Positions 44,436-53,544 of a DNA stretch of 64,000 nucleotides are shown piece by piece. The notes below the pieces were generated by a model that had not been told where the DNA came from, ran no database searches, and saw only the letters and a program-made list of their open reading frames with translations. This stretch comes from Crocinitomicaceae bacterium (GTDB taxonomy: Bacteria; Bacteroidota; Bacteroidia; Flavobacteriales_D; Crocinitomicaceae), in NCBI GenBank assembly GCA_029254025.1, contig JAQWYK010000025.1, forward strand, positions 27,955 through 91,954. The letters are read 5' to 3'. Every line of letters begins with the position of its first letter. Within the stretch, counting starts at the first letter, position 1. The position numbers and the translations under genes were made by a program.

Positions 44436-45701
44436 ATGAAAGCATTAGAAAAAATAATTCACAACCTCGACCCTAAATTTGAAAAAGGAGGGAAATGGGA
44501 AAAAATGTACCCATTATACGAGACCTTATCTACGTTCCTATTTACCCCAAAGCATGTGACCAAGAAAGGTGCACATATTCGCGATGGTGTAGATTTGAAA
44601 AGAACTATGTTTATGGTGGTATTGGCTTTGATACCTTGTTTACTTTTTGGTATTTATAACACAGGCCATTGGCACTACGAAATCCAATCATACGTGAATC
44701 CAGAGTTTGAAGGGTACAGAGATTACCTTACTGGATTTGGTGATAAGGTGATTTACGGTTTGATGAAAGTATTGCCATTGGTGATTGTTTCTTATGCCGC
44801 AGGTTTAGCGGTTGAATTCGTTTTCGGATTCATTAAAGGTCATGGATTACATGAAGGATTCCTCGTTTCGGGAATGTTGATTCCATTGACAATGCCTGCT
44901 GATGTGCCCTTGTGGATGGTAGCGATTGCTACAATATTTGCAGTGGTTATAGGTAAGGAAGTGTTTGGAGGAACTGGGATGAATATCTTGAATGTGGCCT
45001 TAACTGCAAGAGCCTTCTTGTACTTTGCATATCCAACAGCAATGTCAGGAGATAAAGTTTGGAAGTCAGGAACGGATGACATGTTAGTTCAAGCTGATAA
45101 CGTAATGCCTGATGGTGCTTCTGGTGCCACAGCTTTGGGTGATTTGGCCTCCTTTGTAGGTGATTCGCCTGTTGTCGCCGGAAAGGTGATGTCATCAAGT
45201 GATGATCTTGTGGCTGCTTTTGAAAGCGCATACGACCCAATTCACGCTTTTATTGGAATGATTCCAGGTTCTGTCGGTGAAACATCTACTCTAGCAGCAC
45301 TTCTTGGAGGGGCTATTCTTATTTTTACAGGTGTTGCTTCATGGAGAATTATTCTTTCCTTCTTCGCAGGAGGTATGCTCTTTGGATTATTAATGAATGG
45401 AGCAGGAGCTAATGCTTACATGGATGTACCTGGTTATTATCACTTGATTATAGGTGGTTTTGCTTTTGGAGCGGTGTTCATGGCTACAGATCCCGTTACA
45501 GCGGCACAAACGTCTTGGGGTAAAATATGGTATGGGTTATTAGGAGGTGCGTTGACTGTATTGATTCGAGTATTGAATCCAGCGTATCCTGAAGGAATTA
45601 TGCTCGCGATATTATTTATGAATGTAATGGCGCCTTTGATTGACCACTATGTTGTTCAAACAAACATTAAGCGTCGTCAGAAACGATTTAAAACTGCATA
45701 A
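44436..45701 (+). CDS. nqrB: Na+-translocating NADH:quinone reductase subunit B
   Basis: The 421-aa membrane subunit has about ten helices. The covalent FMN attachment motif is SGAT at residues 229-232 (Thr232). It also holds riboflavin and lies on the sodium path. GKEVFGGTGMNILN and FMATDPVTAAQTSWGK are family hallmarks. It begins 24 nt after nqrA. Confidence 0.97.
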   Translation: MKALEKIIHNLDPKFEKGGKWEKMYPLYETLSTFLFTPKHVTKKGAHIRDGVDLKRTMFMVVLALIPCLLFGIYNTGHWHYEIQSYVNPEFEGYRDYLTGFGDKVIYGLMKVLPLVIVSYAAGLAVEFVFGFIKGHGLHEGFLVSGMLIPLTMPADVPLWMVAIATIFAVVIGKEVFGGTGMNILNVALTARAFLYFAYPTAMSGDKVWKSGTDDMLVQADNVMPDGASGATALGDLASFVGDSPVVAGKVMSSSDDLVAAFESAYDPIHAFIGMIPGSVGETSTLAALLGGAILIFTGVASWRIILSFFAGGMLFGLLMNGAGANAYMDVPGYYHLIIGGFAFGAVFMATDPVTAAQTSWGKIWYGLLGGALTVLIRVLNPAYPEGIMLAILFMNVMAPLIDHYVVQTNIKRRQKRFKTA

Positions 45702-45703
45702 TT

Positions 45704-46405
45704 ATGGCTATTAATAAAGAAAGTAACGCTTATACCTTTGGATTTTCTATCCTTTTGGTAATAGTAGTTGGAGCAATTCTGTCTTCTTTGTCTTTAGGAT
45801 TGAAACCGCTTAAGGATAAGAATGCTGAGGTTAAAAAACAGATCGACATTTTGAATGCAATTGGAGTTGATGCTGATCGTTCAAATGCACTGGAACTTTA
45901 TACTCAGTATGTTGGAAATAATACTTTCGTTGTATCAGTGCAAGGTGAAAAGTTGGAGGGTGAAGATGCTTTCGCGCTTGACGTTCAAAAGCAACACCGT
46001 GATAAAACCATTACCGAAGACGCTCGTAAATTTCCTGTTTTCGTAGCGAACAAGGAGGGCCAAACCATGTATGTTTTGCCTACAGTAGGTAAAGGTCTTT
46101 GGGGGCCTATTTGGGGATTCGTTGCTGTCGGTGAAGATATGGAGACAATAGTAGGTGCTTCATTTGATCACAAAACGGAAACACCTGGTTTAGGTGCGGA
46201 AATCAAGAATACATCTTTCGAGGAGCAGTATATCGGAGCTAAAATGACTTCAAATATTACTGTTGTAAAAGATGGTTCAGGTAAATTAGATGCTCAAAAA
46301 GTAGATGGTATCACAGGTGGTACGATTACTTCAAAAGGTGTTGAAGAGATGATGAACCGGACAATGGCAGTATATGCTGCTTATTTCAGTAAAACTAAAA
46401 TTTAA
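45704..46405 (+). CDS. nqrC: Na+-translocating NADH:quinone reductase subunit C
   Basis: The 233-aa subunit has an N-terminal helix (about residues 12-32) and a periplasmic FMN domain. The flavinylation site is in DGITGGTITSKGVEEMM, with Thr207 as the expected FMN-phosphate acceptor. GLWGPIWGFVAV and TETPGLGAEI are conserved. It starts 2 nt after nqrB. FMN attachment needs an ApbE transferase, which is not found in this window. Confidence 0.96.
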   Translation: MAINKESNAYTFGFSILLVIVVGAILSSLSLGLKPLKDKNAEVKKQIDILNAIGVDADRSNALELYTQYVGNNTFVVSVQGEKLEGEDAFALDVQKQHRDKTITEDARKFPVFVANKEGQTMYVLPTVGKGLWGPIWGFVAVGEDMETIVGASFDHKTETPGLGAEIKNTSFEEQYIGAKMTSNITVVKDGSGKLDAQKVDGITGGTITSKGVEEMMNRTMAVYAAYFSKTKI

Positions 46406-46409
46406 GGTC

Positions 46410-47078
46410 ATGAGTGAAAGTTTAGAAAAAGTAAAAGCGCCTTCTGAGCCTTTGTTCTCAAAAAAGAACAAGAAATTAATAACAGATCCTTTATCAGACA
46501 ATAATCCAATTACCATTCAAGTTTTGGGTATTTGTTCGGCATTGGCCATTACCGTGCAGGTAGAACAGGCTTTCTTTATGTCAGCTTCGGTTCTTTTTGT
46601 ACTAATTTTTGGTAACCTTTCAATTTCATTATTACGAAACTTGATTCCATCACGTGTCCGAATAATTGTTCAGCTTGTTGTTGTGGCTTCTTTAGTGATT
46701 ATTGTGAATGAGGTATTACAAGCGTTCGTTCCTGATGTTTCTGAGAAACTTTCTGTATTTGTAGGTTTGATTATCACAAACTGTATAATCATGGGACGTT
46801 TTGAAGCATTCGCTATGGGGAATAAGCCTTGGCCTTCTGTTTTGGATGCTGTTGGAAATGCCGTTGGTTATGCTTGGATTCTTTTAGTGGTTGCTATTTT
46901 TCGCGAAGTACTTGGATCAGGTAAATTCTGGGGAATGGAAATATTGCCACAAGGATTTTATGAAATGGGGTATATGAACAACAACTTGATGATTTTACCT
47001 CCGATGGCACTAATCGTTGTTGGTATTATTATTTGGATTCAGAGAAGTAAGAACCCATCGTTAGTAGAGGAACACTAA
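46410..47078 (+). CDS. nqrD: Na+-translocating NADH:quinone reductase subunit D
   Basis: The 222-aa subunit has six helices and the motif NCIIMGRFEAFA (Cys in the half-membrane helix), paired with the homologous Cys in NqrE to hold an intramembrane iron cofactor. It begins at ATG 46410, 4 nt after nqrC. The frame is open upstream, but that part would overlap nqrC. Confidence 0.96.
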   Translation: MSESLEKVKAPSEPLFSKKNKKLITDPLSDNNPITIQVLGICSALAITVQVEQAFFMSASVLFVLIFGNLSISLLRNLIPSRVRIIVQLVVVASLVIIVNEVLQAFVPDVSEKLSVFVGLIITNCIIMGRFEAFAMGNKPWPSVLDAVGNAVGYAWILLVVAIFREVLGSGKFWGMEILPQGFYEMGYMNNNLMILPPMALIVVGIIIWIQRSKNPSLVEEH

Positions 47079-47099
47079 ACTAATTATTGAAGAAAGATT

Positions 47100-47732
47100 A
47101 TGGAAAGTACATTAGATATATTTGTAAAAGCGATTTTCTCCGAAAATATGATTTTCGCTTACTTCCTTGGAATGTGTTCTTATTTGGCTGTGTCCAAAAC
47201 AGTGAAGACAGGATTAGGATTAGGAGTTGCTGTTATCTTCGTATTAGGAGTTACCATTCCAATTAACTACTTGTTAGAAAACTATGTATTGAAAGAAGGA
47301 GCTTTAGAATGGTTGAATCCAGCGTACGGTGTAAATGGATCATCAACGATTAACTTGAGCTTTTTATCATTCATTATGTTTATTGCCGTTATTGCATCAA
47401 TCGTTCAATTGGTGGAAATGTTGGTGGAGAAATTCGCTCCTGCACTTTACGGCGCATTGGGTATTTTCCTTCCTTTGATTGCTGTGAATTGTTCGATTTT
47501 AGGAGGTGCCTTGTTCATGCAAGACCGTCAGTATTCAACTATGACGGATGCAGTGGCTTTTGGATTAGGTTCAGGAATAGGTTGGTTAATTGCCATTGTT
47601 TTCATTGCGGCAATTCGTGAGAAAATTCGTTATTCGAATGTTCCACCAGCACTTAGAGGTTTAGGTATAACGTTTATTATCACTGGACTTATGGGGATTG
47701 CTTTCATGAGCTTCATGGGTATTGATTATTAA
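47100..47732 (+). CDS. nqrE: Na+-translocating NADH:quinone reductase subunit E
   Basis: The 210-aa, six-helix subunit is homologous to NqrD in inverted topology. VNCSILGGALFMQDR carries the conserved Cys opposite that of NqrD. ENMIFAYFLGMCSYLAVSK and GIGWLIAIVFIAAIREKI are typical. Confidence 0.97.
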   Translation: MESTLDIFVKAIFSENMIFAYFLGMCSYLAVSKTVKTGLGLGVAVIFVLGVTIPINYLLENYVLKEGALEWLNPAYGVNGSSTINLSFLSFIMFIAVIASIVQLVEMLVEKFAPALYGALGIFLPLIAVNCSILGGALFMQDRQYSTMTDAVAFGLGSGIGWLIAIVFIAAIREKIRYSNVPPALRGLGITFIITGLMGIAFMSFMGIDY

Positions 47733-47752
47733 TTCGAATAAAAAATATAGTA

Positions 47753-49051
47753 ATGGGTTTATCAATTATTATTACAATTATTTTCTTTCTAGCGGTTGTT
47801 TTAACCTTAGTAGGAATGCTCTTGTTTGTAAAAGCGAAGCTTTCTCCCGCCGGAAAGATTAAGATTACTATCAATAACGACAAAGTCATTGAGGTAGATG
47901 GCGGAGGAACGTTGTTGAGTACGTTGGGTAATGCCGGTATCTTTTTGCCTTCTGCTTGTGGAGGTGGTGGTACATGTGTGCAATGTGTTTGTAAGGTGAA
48001 TTCAGGTGGAGGTAATATTCTTCCTACAGAGGAACCTCATTTTTCACGTAAAGAAATTGCTGACAACTACCGTTTAGGTTGCCAAGTTAAAGTGAAAGAG
48101 GATATGGAAATTCATGTTCACGATGAAATTCTTGGGATTAAAGAATGGGAAGCAACTGTTGTTTCGAATTACAACGTAGCATCGTTCATTAAAGAGTTCA
48201 TTGTTGAAATTCCTGAAGATATGGACTACAAAGCAGGAGGATATATCCAAATCCGTGTACCTGCTTGTACAGTGAATTTCTCTGAAATGGATATCACTGC
48301 ACATCCAGAGGATCACAAAGGAGAACCAGATAAGTTTAAAGCTGAATGGGATAAATTTGGTTTATGGCCATTGGTAATGAAAAGTACGGAAGATACGGTA
48401 CGTGCCTATTCTATGGCTTCGTACCCGGCTGAAGGAAGAAGAATAATGTTGAACGTGCGTATCGCTACGCCACCATGGGACAGAAATGCGAATACTTGGA
48501 TGAAAGTAAACCCAGGAGTTGCTTCTTCTTATATCTTCAATCAAAAACCAGGTGATAAAGTGATTGTTTCAGGACCTTATGGTGAGTTCTTCATTAAAAA
48601 TGAAACAAAGGCTGAAATGCTTTACATTGGTGGTGGTGCTGGTATGGCTCCAATGCGCTCTCACCTTTATGAATTGTTCAAAACAATGCGAACAGATCGT
48701 AAAGTGACCTACTGGTATGGAGGTCGTTCAAAAGCAGAATTATTTTATATTGAACATTTCCGTGAATTAGAGCGTGAATTCTCGAACTTTAAATTCTTTA
48801 TGGCGTTATCTGAACCGTTGGAGTCGGATAATTGGAAAGTGAAGAAGGATACTAGTGATGAAGAGGGTGACGGATTCGTCGGATTTATTCACCAAGTAGT
48901 AATGGATCAACATCTATCAAAGCATGAAGCTCCAGAGGATATTGAATTTTACTTCTGTGGACCGCCATTGATGAACCAAGCCGTTATCAAGATGTGTGAC
49001 GATTGGGGGGTTCCACCTGAGAATGTTGCTTTTGACGATTTCGGAGGATAA
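47753..49051 (+). CDS. nqrF: Na+-translocating NADH:quinone reductase subunit F
   Basis: The 432-aa NADH-oxidising subunit has one N-terminal helix, a [2Fe-2S] ferredoxin domain with Cys69, Cys75, Cys78 and Cys110, and a ferredoxin-reductase module with RAYSMASYP (FAD), GGGAGMAPMRSH and the C-terminal FYFCGPPLMN (NADH). Electrons enter the pump here. It is the last gene of the operon and is followed by a terminator. Confidence 0.97.
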   Translation: MGLSIIITIIFFLAVVLTLVGMLLFVKAKLSPAGKIKITINNDKVIEVDGGGTLLSTLGNAGIFLPSACGGGGTCVQCVCKVNSGGGNILPTEEPHFSRKEIADNYRLGCQVKVKEDMEIHVHDEILGIKEWEATVVSNYNVASFIKEFIVEIPEDMDYKAGGYIQIRVPACTVNFSEMDITAHPEDHKGEPDKFKAEWDKFGLWPLVMKSTEDTVRAYSMASYPAEGRRIMLNVRIATPPWDRNANTWMKVNPGVASSYIFNQKPGDKVIVSGPYGEFFIKNETKAEMLYIGGGAGMAPMRSHLYELFKTMRTDRKVTYWYGGRSKAELFYIEHFRELEREFSNFKFFMALSEPLESDNWKVKKDTSDEEGDGFVGFIHQVVMDQHLSKHEAPEDIEFYFCGPPLMNQAVIKMCDDWGVPPENVAFDDFGG

Positions 49052-49073
49052 TTCGCTCCAGACAAATTAATAT

Positions 49074-49102
49074 AAGCCATCTCTCTGTGAGGTGGCTTTT
49101 TT
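49074..49102 (+). terminator. Intrinsic terminator after nqrF
   Basis: AAGCCATCTC (49074-49083) pairs with GAGGTGGCTT (49089-49098; one T-G wobble) with the loop TCTGT and a following T run. Confidence 0.88.
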
Positions 49103-49200
49103 GTTGGACTAATTTAGAAGTCATACGGTTTGAATTCTCAAGGAGTACTTTCCCATTTGAAATGCAATTTTTACTAACTTCACACGTTCTATTGGCTGTC

Positions 49201-50235
49201 ATGAAGAAATTAGTCCAAGTCATCTTTTTGTGTATGGGAACCATAGGGTTGGCTCAAACTGGTGGTGAACACATATTTCCATTTTTGGACTTAGGATATA
49301 ATGCACGCGCTAATGGTCTTGGTAGAGACTTTGTTTCAGTTATGGATGACGACATTAACATTGGTGTATCGAATCCAGCGATGCTGAATTCCGGAATGCA
49401 CAATACAATTGGTTTTAATCAAGCTTTGCTCGCTGGAGGTATTAATTTTGGAATGGTATCTTATGGGCGACACTTTGAAGGTGTAGGAACCGGATCAGCT
49501 CATATACGGTATGTGGCGTATGGAGAAATGGATCGTACTGATGTAAATGGCGAAGTAATGGGCACCTTTTCTGCAGGAGATTTCATCTTGGGAGCTGGTT
49601 TTGGTAGACAGTTGAATCCTCGAATTTCTGTAGGAGCGAATCTTAATTTTATATTTTCTCAATTGGAATCATTTAATTCATTTGGCGTAGGTCTCGATCT
49701 AGCGGGTACTTATCGAAATGAGAATGAGCGTACAACAGTTACGGCGATGATACGCAATGCGGGATATCAGTTAACAACTTACACTTCAGATGACCGCGCT
49801 CCACTTCCGACTCAAGCATTAATGGCTGTATCACATAAATTAGAACACGCACCATTTCGTGTTTCTCTTGTTGCACATCACTTAAATAAGTGGGATTTAA
49901 CCTATAATGACCCCAATTTGCAGCCGACTACTGACCCGTTAACTGGTGAAGAGATTCCTGTCCCCGTTGCTGGCTTTGGAGAGAAATTGGCGCGTCATTT
50001 TATTGTACAATTAGAATTAGTTGTTGGTAAGACACTTCATGTACGAATGGCGTTTGATTATCAGCGAAGAAGAGAAATGATCGTACAGCAGCGACCAGGA
50101 ATGGGTGGGTTTTCCTTTGGAACCGGATTGTATTTTAAACGTTTCTCTCTTGATTATGGTCTTCTAATCTTTTCAAGTGCTGGATATAACAATATGCTCA
50201 CGCTCACTACAAATCTAGATAAATGGAAGAAGTAG
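49201..50235 (+). CDS. porQ: Type IX secretion system protein PorQ
   Basis: The 344-aa protein has a signal peptide (MKKLVQVIFLCMGTIGLAQT) and a FadL-like beta-barrel. The family opening FLDLGYNARANGLGRDFVSVMDDD is followed by NPAMLNSGMHNTIGFNQ, GMVSYGR and GEMDRTDVNGEVMGTFSAGDF. PorQ is an accessory outer-membrane component of the T9SS in the Bacteroidota. The frame is open upstream of 49201, but that part runs back into the nqrF terminator, so the ATG at 49201 is used. In some genomes it is next to cmk. Here cmk lies about 8 kb away. Confidence 0.85.
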   Translation: MKKLVQVIFLCMGTIGLAQTGGEHIFPFLDLGYNARANGLGRDFVSVMDDDINIGVSNPAMLNSGMHNTIGFNQALLAGGINFGMVSYGRHFEGVGTGSAHIRYVAYGEMDRTDVNGEVMGTFSAGDFILGAGFGRQLNPRISVGANLNFIFSQLESFNSFGVGLDLAGTYRNENERTTVTAMIRNAGYQLTTYTSDDRAPLPTQALMAVSHKLEHAPFRVSLVAHHLNKWDLTYNDPNLQPTTDPLTGEEIPVPVAGFGEKLARHFIVQLELVVGKTLHVRMAFDYQRRREMIVQQRPGMGGFSFGTGLYFKRFSLDYGLLIFSSAGYNNMLTLTTNLDKWKK

Positions 50236-50246
50236 AGTAGTCCAAA

Positions 50247-50861
50247 CTAGTCTTCTTGTTCATCAAATACAAAAACCAACAATGGAGTATTAGTTTCTAT
50301 CTTAAACGTCGTTATAGTATCGTTTTTCTGAACTGAGATTATATGTCCTTTTTTAGAGAGTGAAATTAGCTCTTGACTATTTTTCTTAATGATCAAGTTG
50401 TCAAAACTTGAAATACTGAATTGAAAATCACCTACGTGAACTAGGTGAAGTGCCTTCGCAACTACAGAATATCCTTGGGTAAAGCTAAAAATAGATTCAT
50501 TGCTTAATTTATTGATACTTCCTTTCTGATAAGTCAACCTTCCTTCTGCAACATTTTCCCCAAATGCCCACAAAGTTCCATCGGTGACTTGAGGGTTAGC
50601 AAAAAACTCGTCGGGGAAGATAGGGAGTAGATTTCCTTCTATTTTGATGTTTGACCACTCAAAGGATGGAATATCTTTCGTCTCTTCACGTTCCAAGACA
50701 TTATTGTAAAGTGTAATACCCAATAAAACCGCCGAAAATGCAAAAAGTAAAAGCAAAATTAATGCAGGTGTTGTAGGAAATTGACTGTAGAAATATACTC
50801 CTCCTAAAACGAGGAGAGCTATAGGAATAACAGCAACAAGGAGGGCTTTCAACTTTGACAT
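50247..50861 (-). CDS. Membrane protein with two N-terminal helices, function unknown
   Basis: The 204-aa product has two transmembrane helices (about residues 4-24 and 32-52) and a soluble C-terminal domain of mostly beta type with no recognised family. The frame extends to a TTG at 50867 inside the promoter box. The ATG at 50861 lies 3 nt after a perfect -7 box and is preferred. It is convergent with porQ. Confidence 0.7.
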   Translation of the reverse strand: MSKLKALLVAVIPIALLVLGGVYFYSQFPTTPALILLLLFAFSAVLLGITLYNNVLEREETKDIPSFEWSNIKIEGNLLPIFPDEFFANPQVTDGTLWAFGENVAEGRLTYQKGSINKLSNESIFSFTQGYSVVAKALHLVHVGDFQFSISSFDNLIIKKNSQELISLSKKGHIISVQKNDTITTFKIETNTPLLVFVFDEQED

Positions 50862-50864
50862 ACA

Positions 50865-50872
50865 CAAAGGTA
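50865..50872 (-). promoter_or_regulatory. -7 promoter box (TACCTTTG, minus strand), 3 nt from the start codon
   Basis: CAAAGGTA on the plus strand reads TACCTTTG on the minus strand. Only three bases separate it from the ATG at 50861, which would make the message leaderless. Confidence 0.5.
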
Positions 50873-51033
50873 GAATATTATTGTCTCCTTATGGAATTTA
50901 TTTTTCATCATTGAGTACCTAGATGAATAGGTTGGATTCATAAGACAATTTGGTTTTGGTGTATTTTGGTGCGGAGACACGAATTCTAGAATTTATATTT
51001 CTTACTTGATTATTTTGCACCATCCACAACATC

Positions 51034-51060
51034 TTGACTTGGCAAATGTTAGTAGCTTTG
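51034..51060 (+). promoter_or_regulatory. Promoter for mutS2
   Basis: TTG (51034-51036), 16 nt, then TAGCTTTG (51053-51060), 13 nt before the ATG. The spacing is one base short of the usual range. Confidence 0.5.
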
Positions 51061-51073
51061 TATTCGAAAGATT

Positions 51074-53203
51074 ATGCTGTATTACGATAAACAAACATAC
51101 CGGGATTTAGAATTCGATGTTCTTATTGAATTATTAGAGGAGTTTTGTATCGGAGAAACAGCTTTAGAACGAATACAGCACCTCAAGCCTCAAGGTAATT
51201 TTTCGATATTACGAACAGAGTTAATCCAGGTGGATGAATTACGTATGATTCGAACGGAGGGAGAAAGTTACCCTGCGTTAGATTTTCAAGAGTTAAAACT
51301 CGAATTGAAAATGCTTCCCATCGAGAATGCTTCATTGCCGCGTGAGAGTTTTGTCAGGATTCGTGATGCTTCAGATTTGGTTAATCGATTGCTTTATTTC
51401 TTCGATAAACGAGAAAATGATTATCCAGCTCTCAGTGTACTTTTTGAAGAGGCATATTTTACCAAGGAAATTATAGATTCAATAGACCAAGTCTTTGACA
51501 AGCGAGGAGAAATTAAAGATGACGCTTCTCCAGAATTATTTTCTATCCGTCAACAAATGAAGTCAGTTCAGCAACAAATAAATCGGAATTTTGACCGAGA
51601 GTTGCGAAAATGGATGAAGGAAGGTTATGTTAGCGATACCAAAGAAACATTTTTACAAAATCGCCGATTGCTTGCCGTTAGTTCTACTCACAAACGGAGA
51701 ATTGGAGGAAACATACTTGGGGCTTCCAACACTGGGAATGTATCTTATATTGAGCCACCATCGAATATTCCATTGAATAATGAAATGGAACATTTGTTAG
51801 ACGACGAGAGAAAGGAAATTTTCAAGATTTTACAAGTGCTTACAGCAACAATTGCAACATTTTATCCACTGATTAAAACGTATCAACGGATTTTAACCAC
51901 TCTCGATTTTATAAATGCAAAGTGTAAATTAGCACTAAAATTGGATGCTATCTTGCCTGCTATTCTCGAGGAGACAAAGTTTGAGTTGATCGATGCTTAT
52001 CATCCCGTGTTAAAATTGAGTAACAATCAACTTGGAAAGAAAACGATGCCTCAGTCTATCGCAATGGATAAGTTTTCTCGCATGCTGGTTATTTCTGGGC
52101 CGAATGCAGGAGGGAAAAGTATTACCTTGAAGACAGTAGGTCTGCTTCAGCTTATGCTTCAATGTGGGCTTTTAGTCCCGGTGCACCCCAATAGTAAAAT
52201 GTGTTTTTTTCAAGGGTTGCTCACTGATATTGGAGACAATCAATCCATCGAAAATGAATTGAGTACCTACAGTTATCGCTTGAAGCGGATGAACTATTTT
52301 CTCGAAGTAGCGAATAAAAATACGATGCTTTTATTGGATGAGTTCGGTACTGGTTCTGACCCTGAGTTGGGTGGGGCCTTGGCGGAAGTGTTTTTTGAAA
52401 CACTATATAATAAAAAGTGTTTTGGTGTGATCACGACACATTACGGAAATATTAAGTTGAAAGCAGATCGACTTAAGAATGCTGTAAATGGCTGTATGTT
52501 GTTTGATACGGAAACGCTACAGCCCTTGTTCAAATTTAGCCTTGGGCAGCCAGGAAGTTCGTTTACATTTGAAGTAGCTCAGATTAATGGAATTCCTCCT
52601 GAACTTATTGAGGCCGCTAAATTAAAACTGGACAGAAAGAAAGTTGAAATGGATCAGCTTTTAGCGGATCTTCAGAAGGAAAAGTCTTATTTATCTCGAC
52701 TGAATAAAGAGCATATTGAAGCCCAACGATTGGCCGATGAGTCGCGTACATTTTATAACAAAAGTAAGCAACAATTTGAGCAAAAATTGAAGCAACTTCG
52801 AGGACGTTCAGAAGCAGAAAATAAGTTTATCTCTTTAGGTAAGAAATTTCAGTCATTCATAGATGCATACCAATCAAAGAGTCGTAAAAAAGAGGTGAAT
52901 ACGCCATTAATGGCAGAAGTTAAAAAATACCTCGCTGTTGAAAAAAGTAAAATTGAAACTGTTAAAACGGAGCAACGTTTAAAAGCGCAAGCAGTCAAAA
53001 AAGCAATGCAACCTAGTAGTTCAGCGACCGTTGCTCAAAAGGATCCATACAATCAGAAGAAAATTGGAATTGGTTCTACGGTTAAGATGCTGGCTACTAA
53101 AGAACAGGGAGTTGTGGAGGAAATATCCGGAACGAATGTAACAGTCGCTTTTGGGTTTATGCGATTAAAGGTACATTTGTCGAAATTACTTTTTGTAAAA
53201 TAA
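51074..53203 (+). CDS. mutS2: MutS2-family protein lacking the Smr nuclease domain
   Basis: The 709-aa protein has the MutS core and clamp and the ABC-type ATPase: Walker A SGPNAGGKS (residues 341-349), QSIENELSTYSYRL, Walker B MLLLDEFGTGSDP, and TTHYGNIK. A long coiled coil (about 535-640) and a small KOW-like C-terminal beta domain (IGSTVKMLATKEQGVVEEISG) end the protein. Typical MutS2 (about 780 aa) continues into an Smr endonuclease domain, which is absent here. MutS2 acts on recombination intermediates or collided ribosomes. Without Smr it cannot cut by that domain. Confidence 0.9.
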   Translation: MLYYDKQTYRDLEFDVLIELLEEFCIGETALERIQHLKPQGNFSILRTELIQVDELRMIRTEGESYPALDFQELKLELKMLPIENASLPRESFVRIRDASDLVNRLLYFFDKRENDYPALSVLFEEAYFTKEIIDSIDQVFDKRGEIKDDASPELFSIRQQMKSVQQQINRNFDRELRKWMKEGYVSDTKETFLQNRRLLAVSSTHKRRIGGNILGASNTGNVSYIEPPSNIPLNNEMEHLLDDERKEIFKILQVLTATIATFYPLIKTYQRILTTLDFINAKCKLALKLDAILPAILEETKFELIDAYHPVLKLSNNQLGKKTMPQSIAMDKFSRMLVISGPNAGGKSITLKTVGLLQLMLQCGLLVPVHPNSKMCFFQGLLTDIGDNQSIENELSTYSYRLKRMNYFLEVANKNTMLLLDEFGTGSDPELGGALAEVFFETLYNKKCFGVITTHYGNIKLKADRLKNAVNGCMLFDTETLQPLFKFSLGQPGSSFTFEVAQINGIPPELIEAAKLKLDRKKVEMDQLLADLQKEKSYLSRLNKEHIEAQRLADESRTFYNKSKQQFEQKLKQLRGRSEAENKFISLGKKFQSFIDAYQSKSRKKEVNTPLMAEVKKYLAVEKSKIETVKTEQRLKAQAVKKAMQPSSSATVAQKDPYNQKKIGIGSTVKMLATKEQGVVEEISGTNVTVAFGFMRLKVHLSKLLFVK

Positions 53204-53208
53204 TAGTT

Positions 53209-53472
53209 ATGCAAGAGAATCAACCCAATAACCCAGTACACGGAGTGAAAATTGCTGATATGCTCAATTATCTCATTGAGTCATACGGGTGGGAGGAACT
53301 TGCCGCTAGAATAAATATTCGCTGTTTTAGATTTGACCCTTCAGTAAAATCAAGTTTGGTGTTTTTAAGGAAGACGCCATGGGCGAAAGAAGAAGTTCAA
53401 AAGCTTTATATCAGAACAGTAGAACGAAATCCCAAAGGAAAACCTTATCAGCCGAAAAAGTTAAAGGGTTGA
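53209..53472 (+). CDS. VF530-family (DUF2132) small DNA-binding protein
   Basis: The 87-aa protein has the conserved VF530 pattern: NPVHGVKIADMLNYLIESYGWEEL, then RINIRCF, then SVKSSLVFLRKTPWAKEEVQ. Family members are small helical proteins thought to bind DNA. No role is firmly established. It starts 5 nt after mutS2, so they are co-transcribed and may share a DNA-related role. Confidence 0.88.
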   Translation: MQENQPNNPVHGVKIADMLNYLIESYGWEELAARINIRCFRFDPSVKSSLVFLRKTPWAKEEVQKLYIRTVERNPKGKPYQPKKLKG

Positions 53473-53489
53473 ACAGAAGTTCAGAGGTC

Positions 53490-53522
53490 GCAAGTTATGC
53501 ATTCTCAGAACGCATAACTTGC
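53490..53522 (+). terminator. Long inverted repeat between convergent genes (probable terminator)
   Basis: GCAAGTTATGC (53490-53500) is a perfect inverted repeat of GCATAACTTGC (53512-53522), with a further TTC/GAA pair inside the loop. There is no strong T-tract on either side, so it may work as a transcript-end hairpin and not as a classical terminator. Confidence 0.6.
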
Positions 53523-53544
53523 AACTTAATTATTGCATGAAGCT

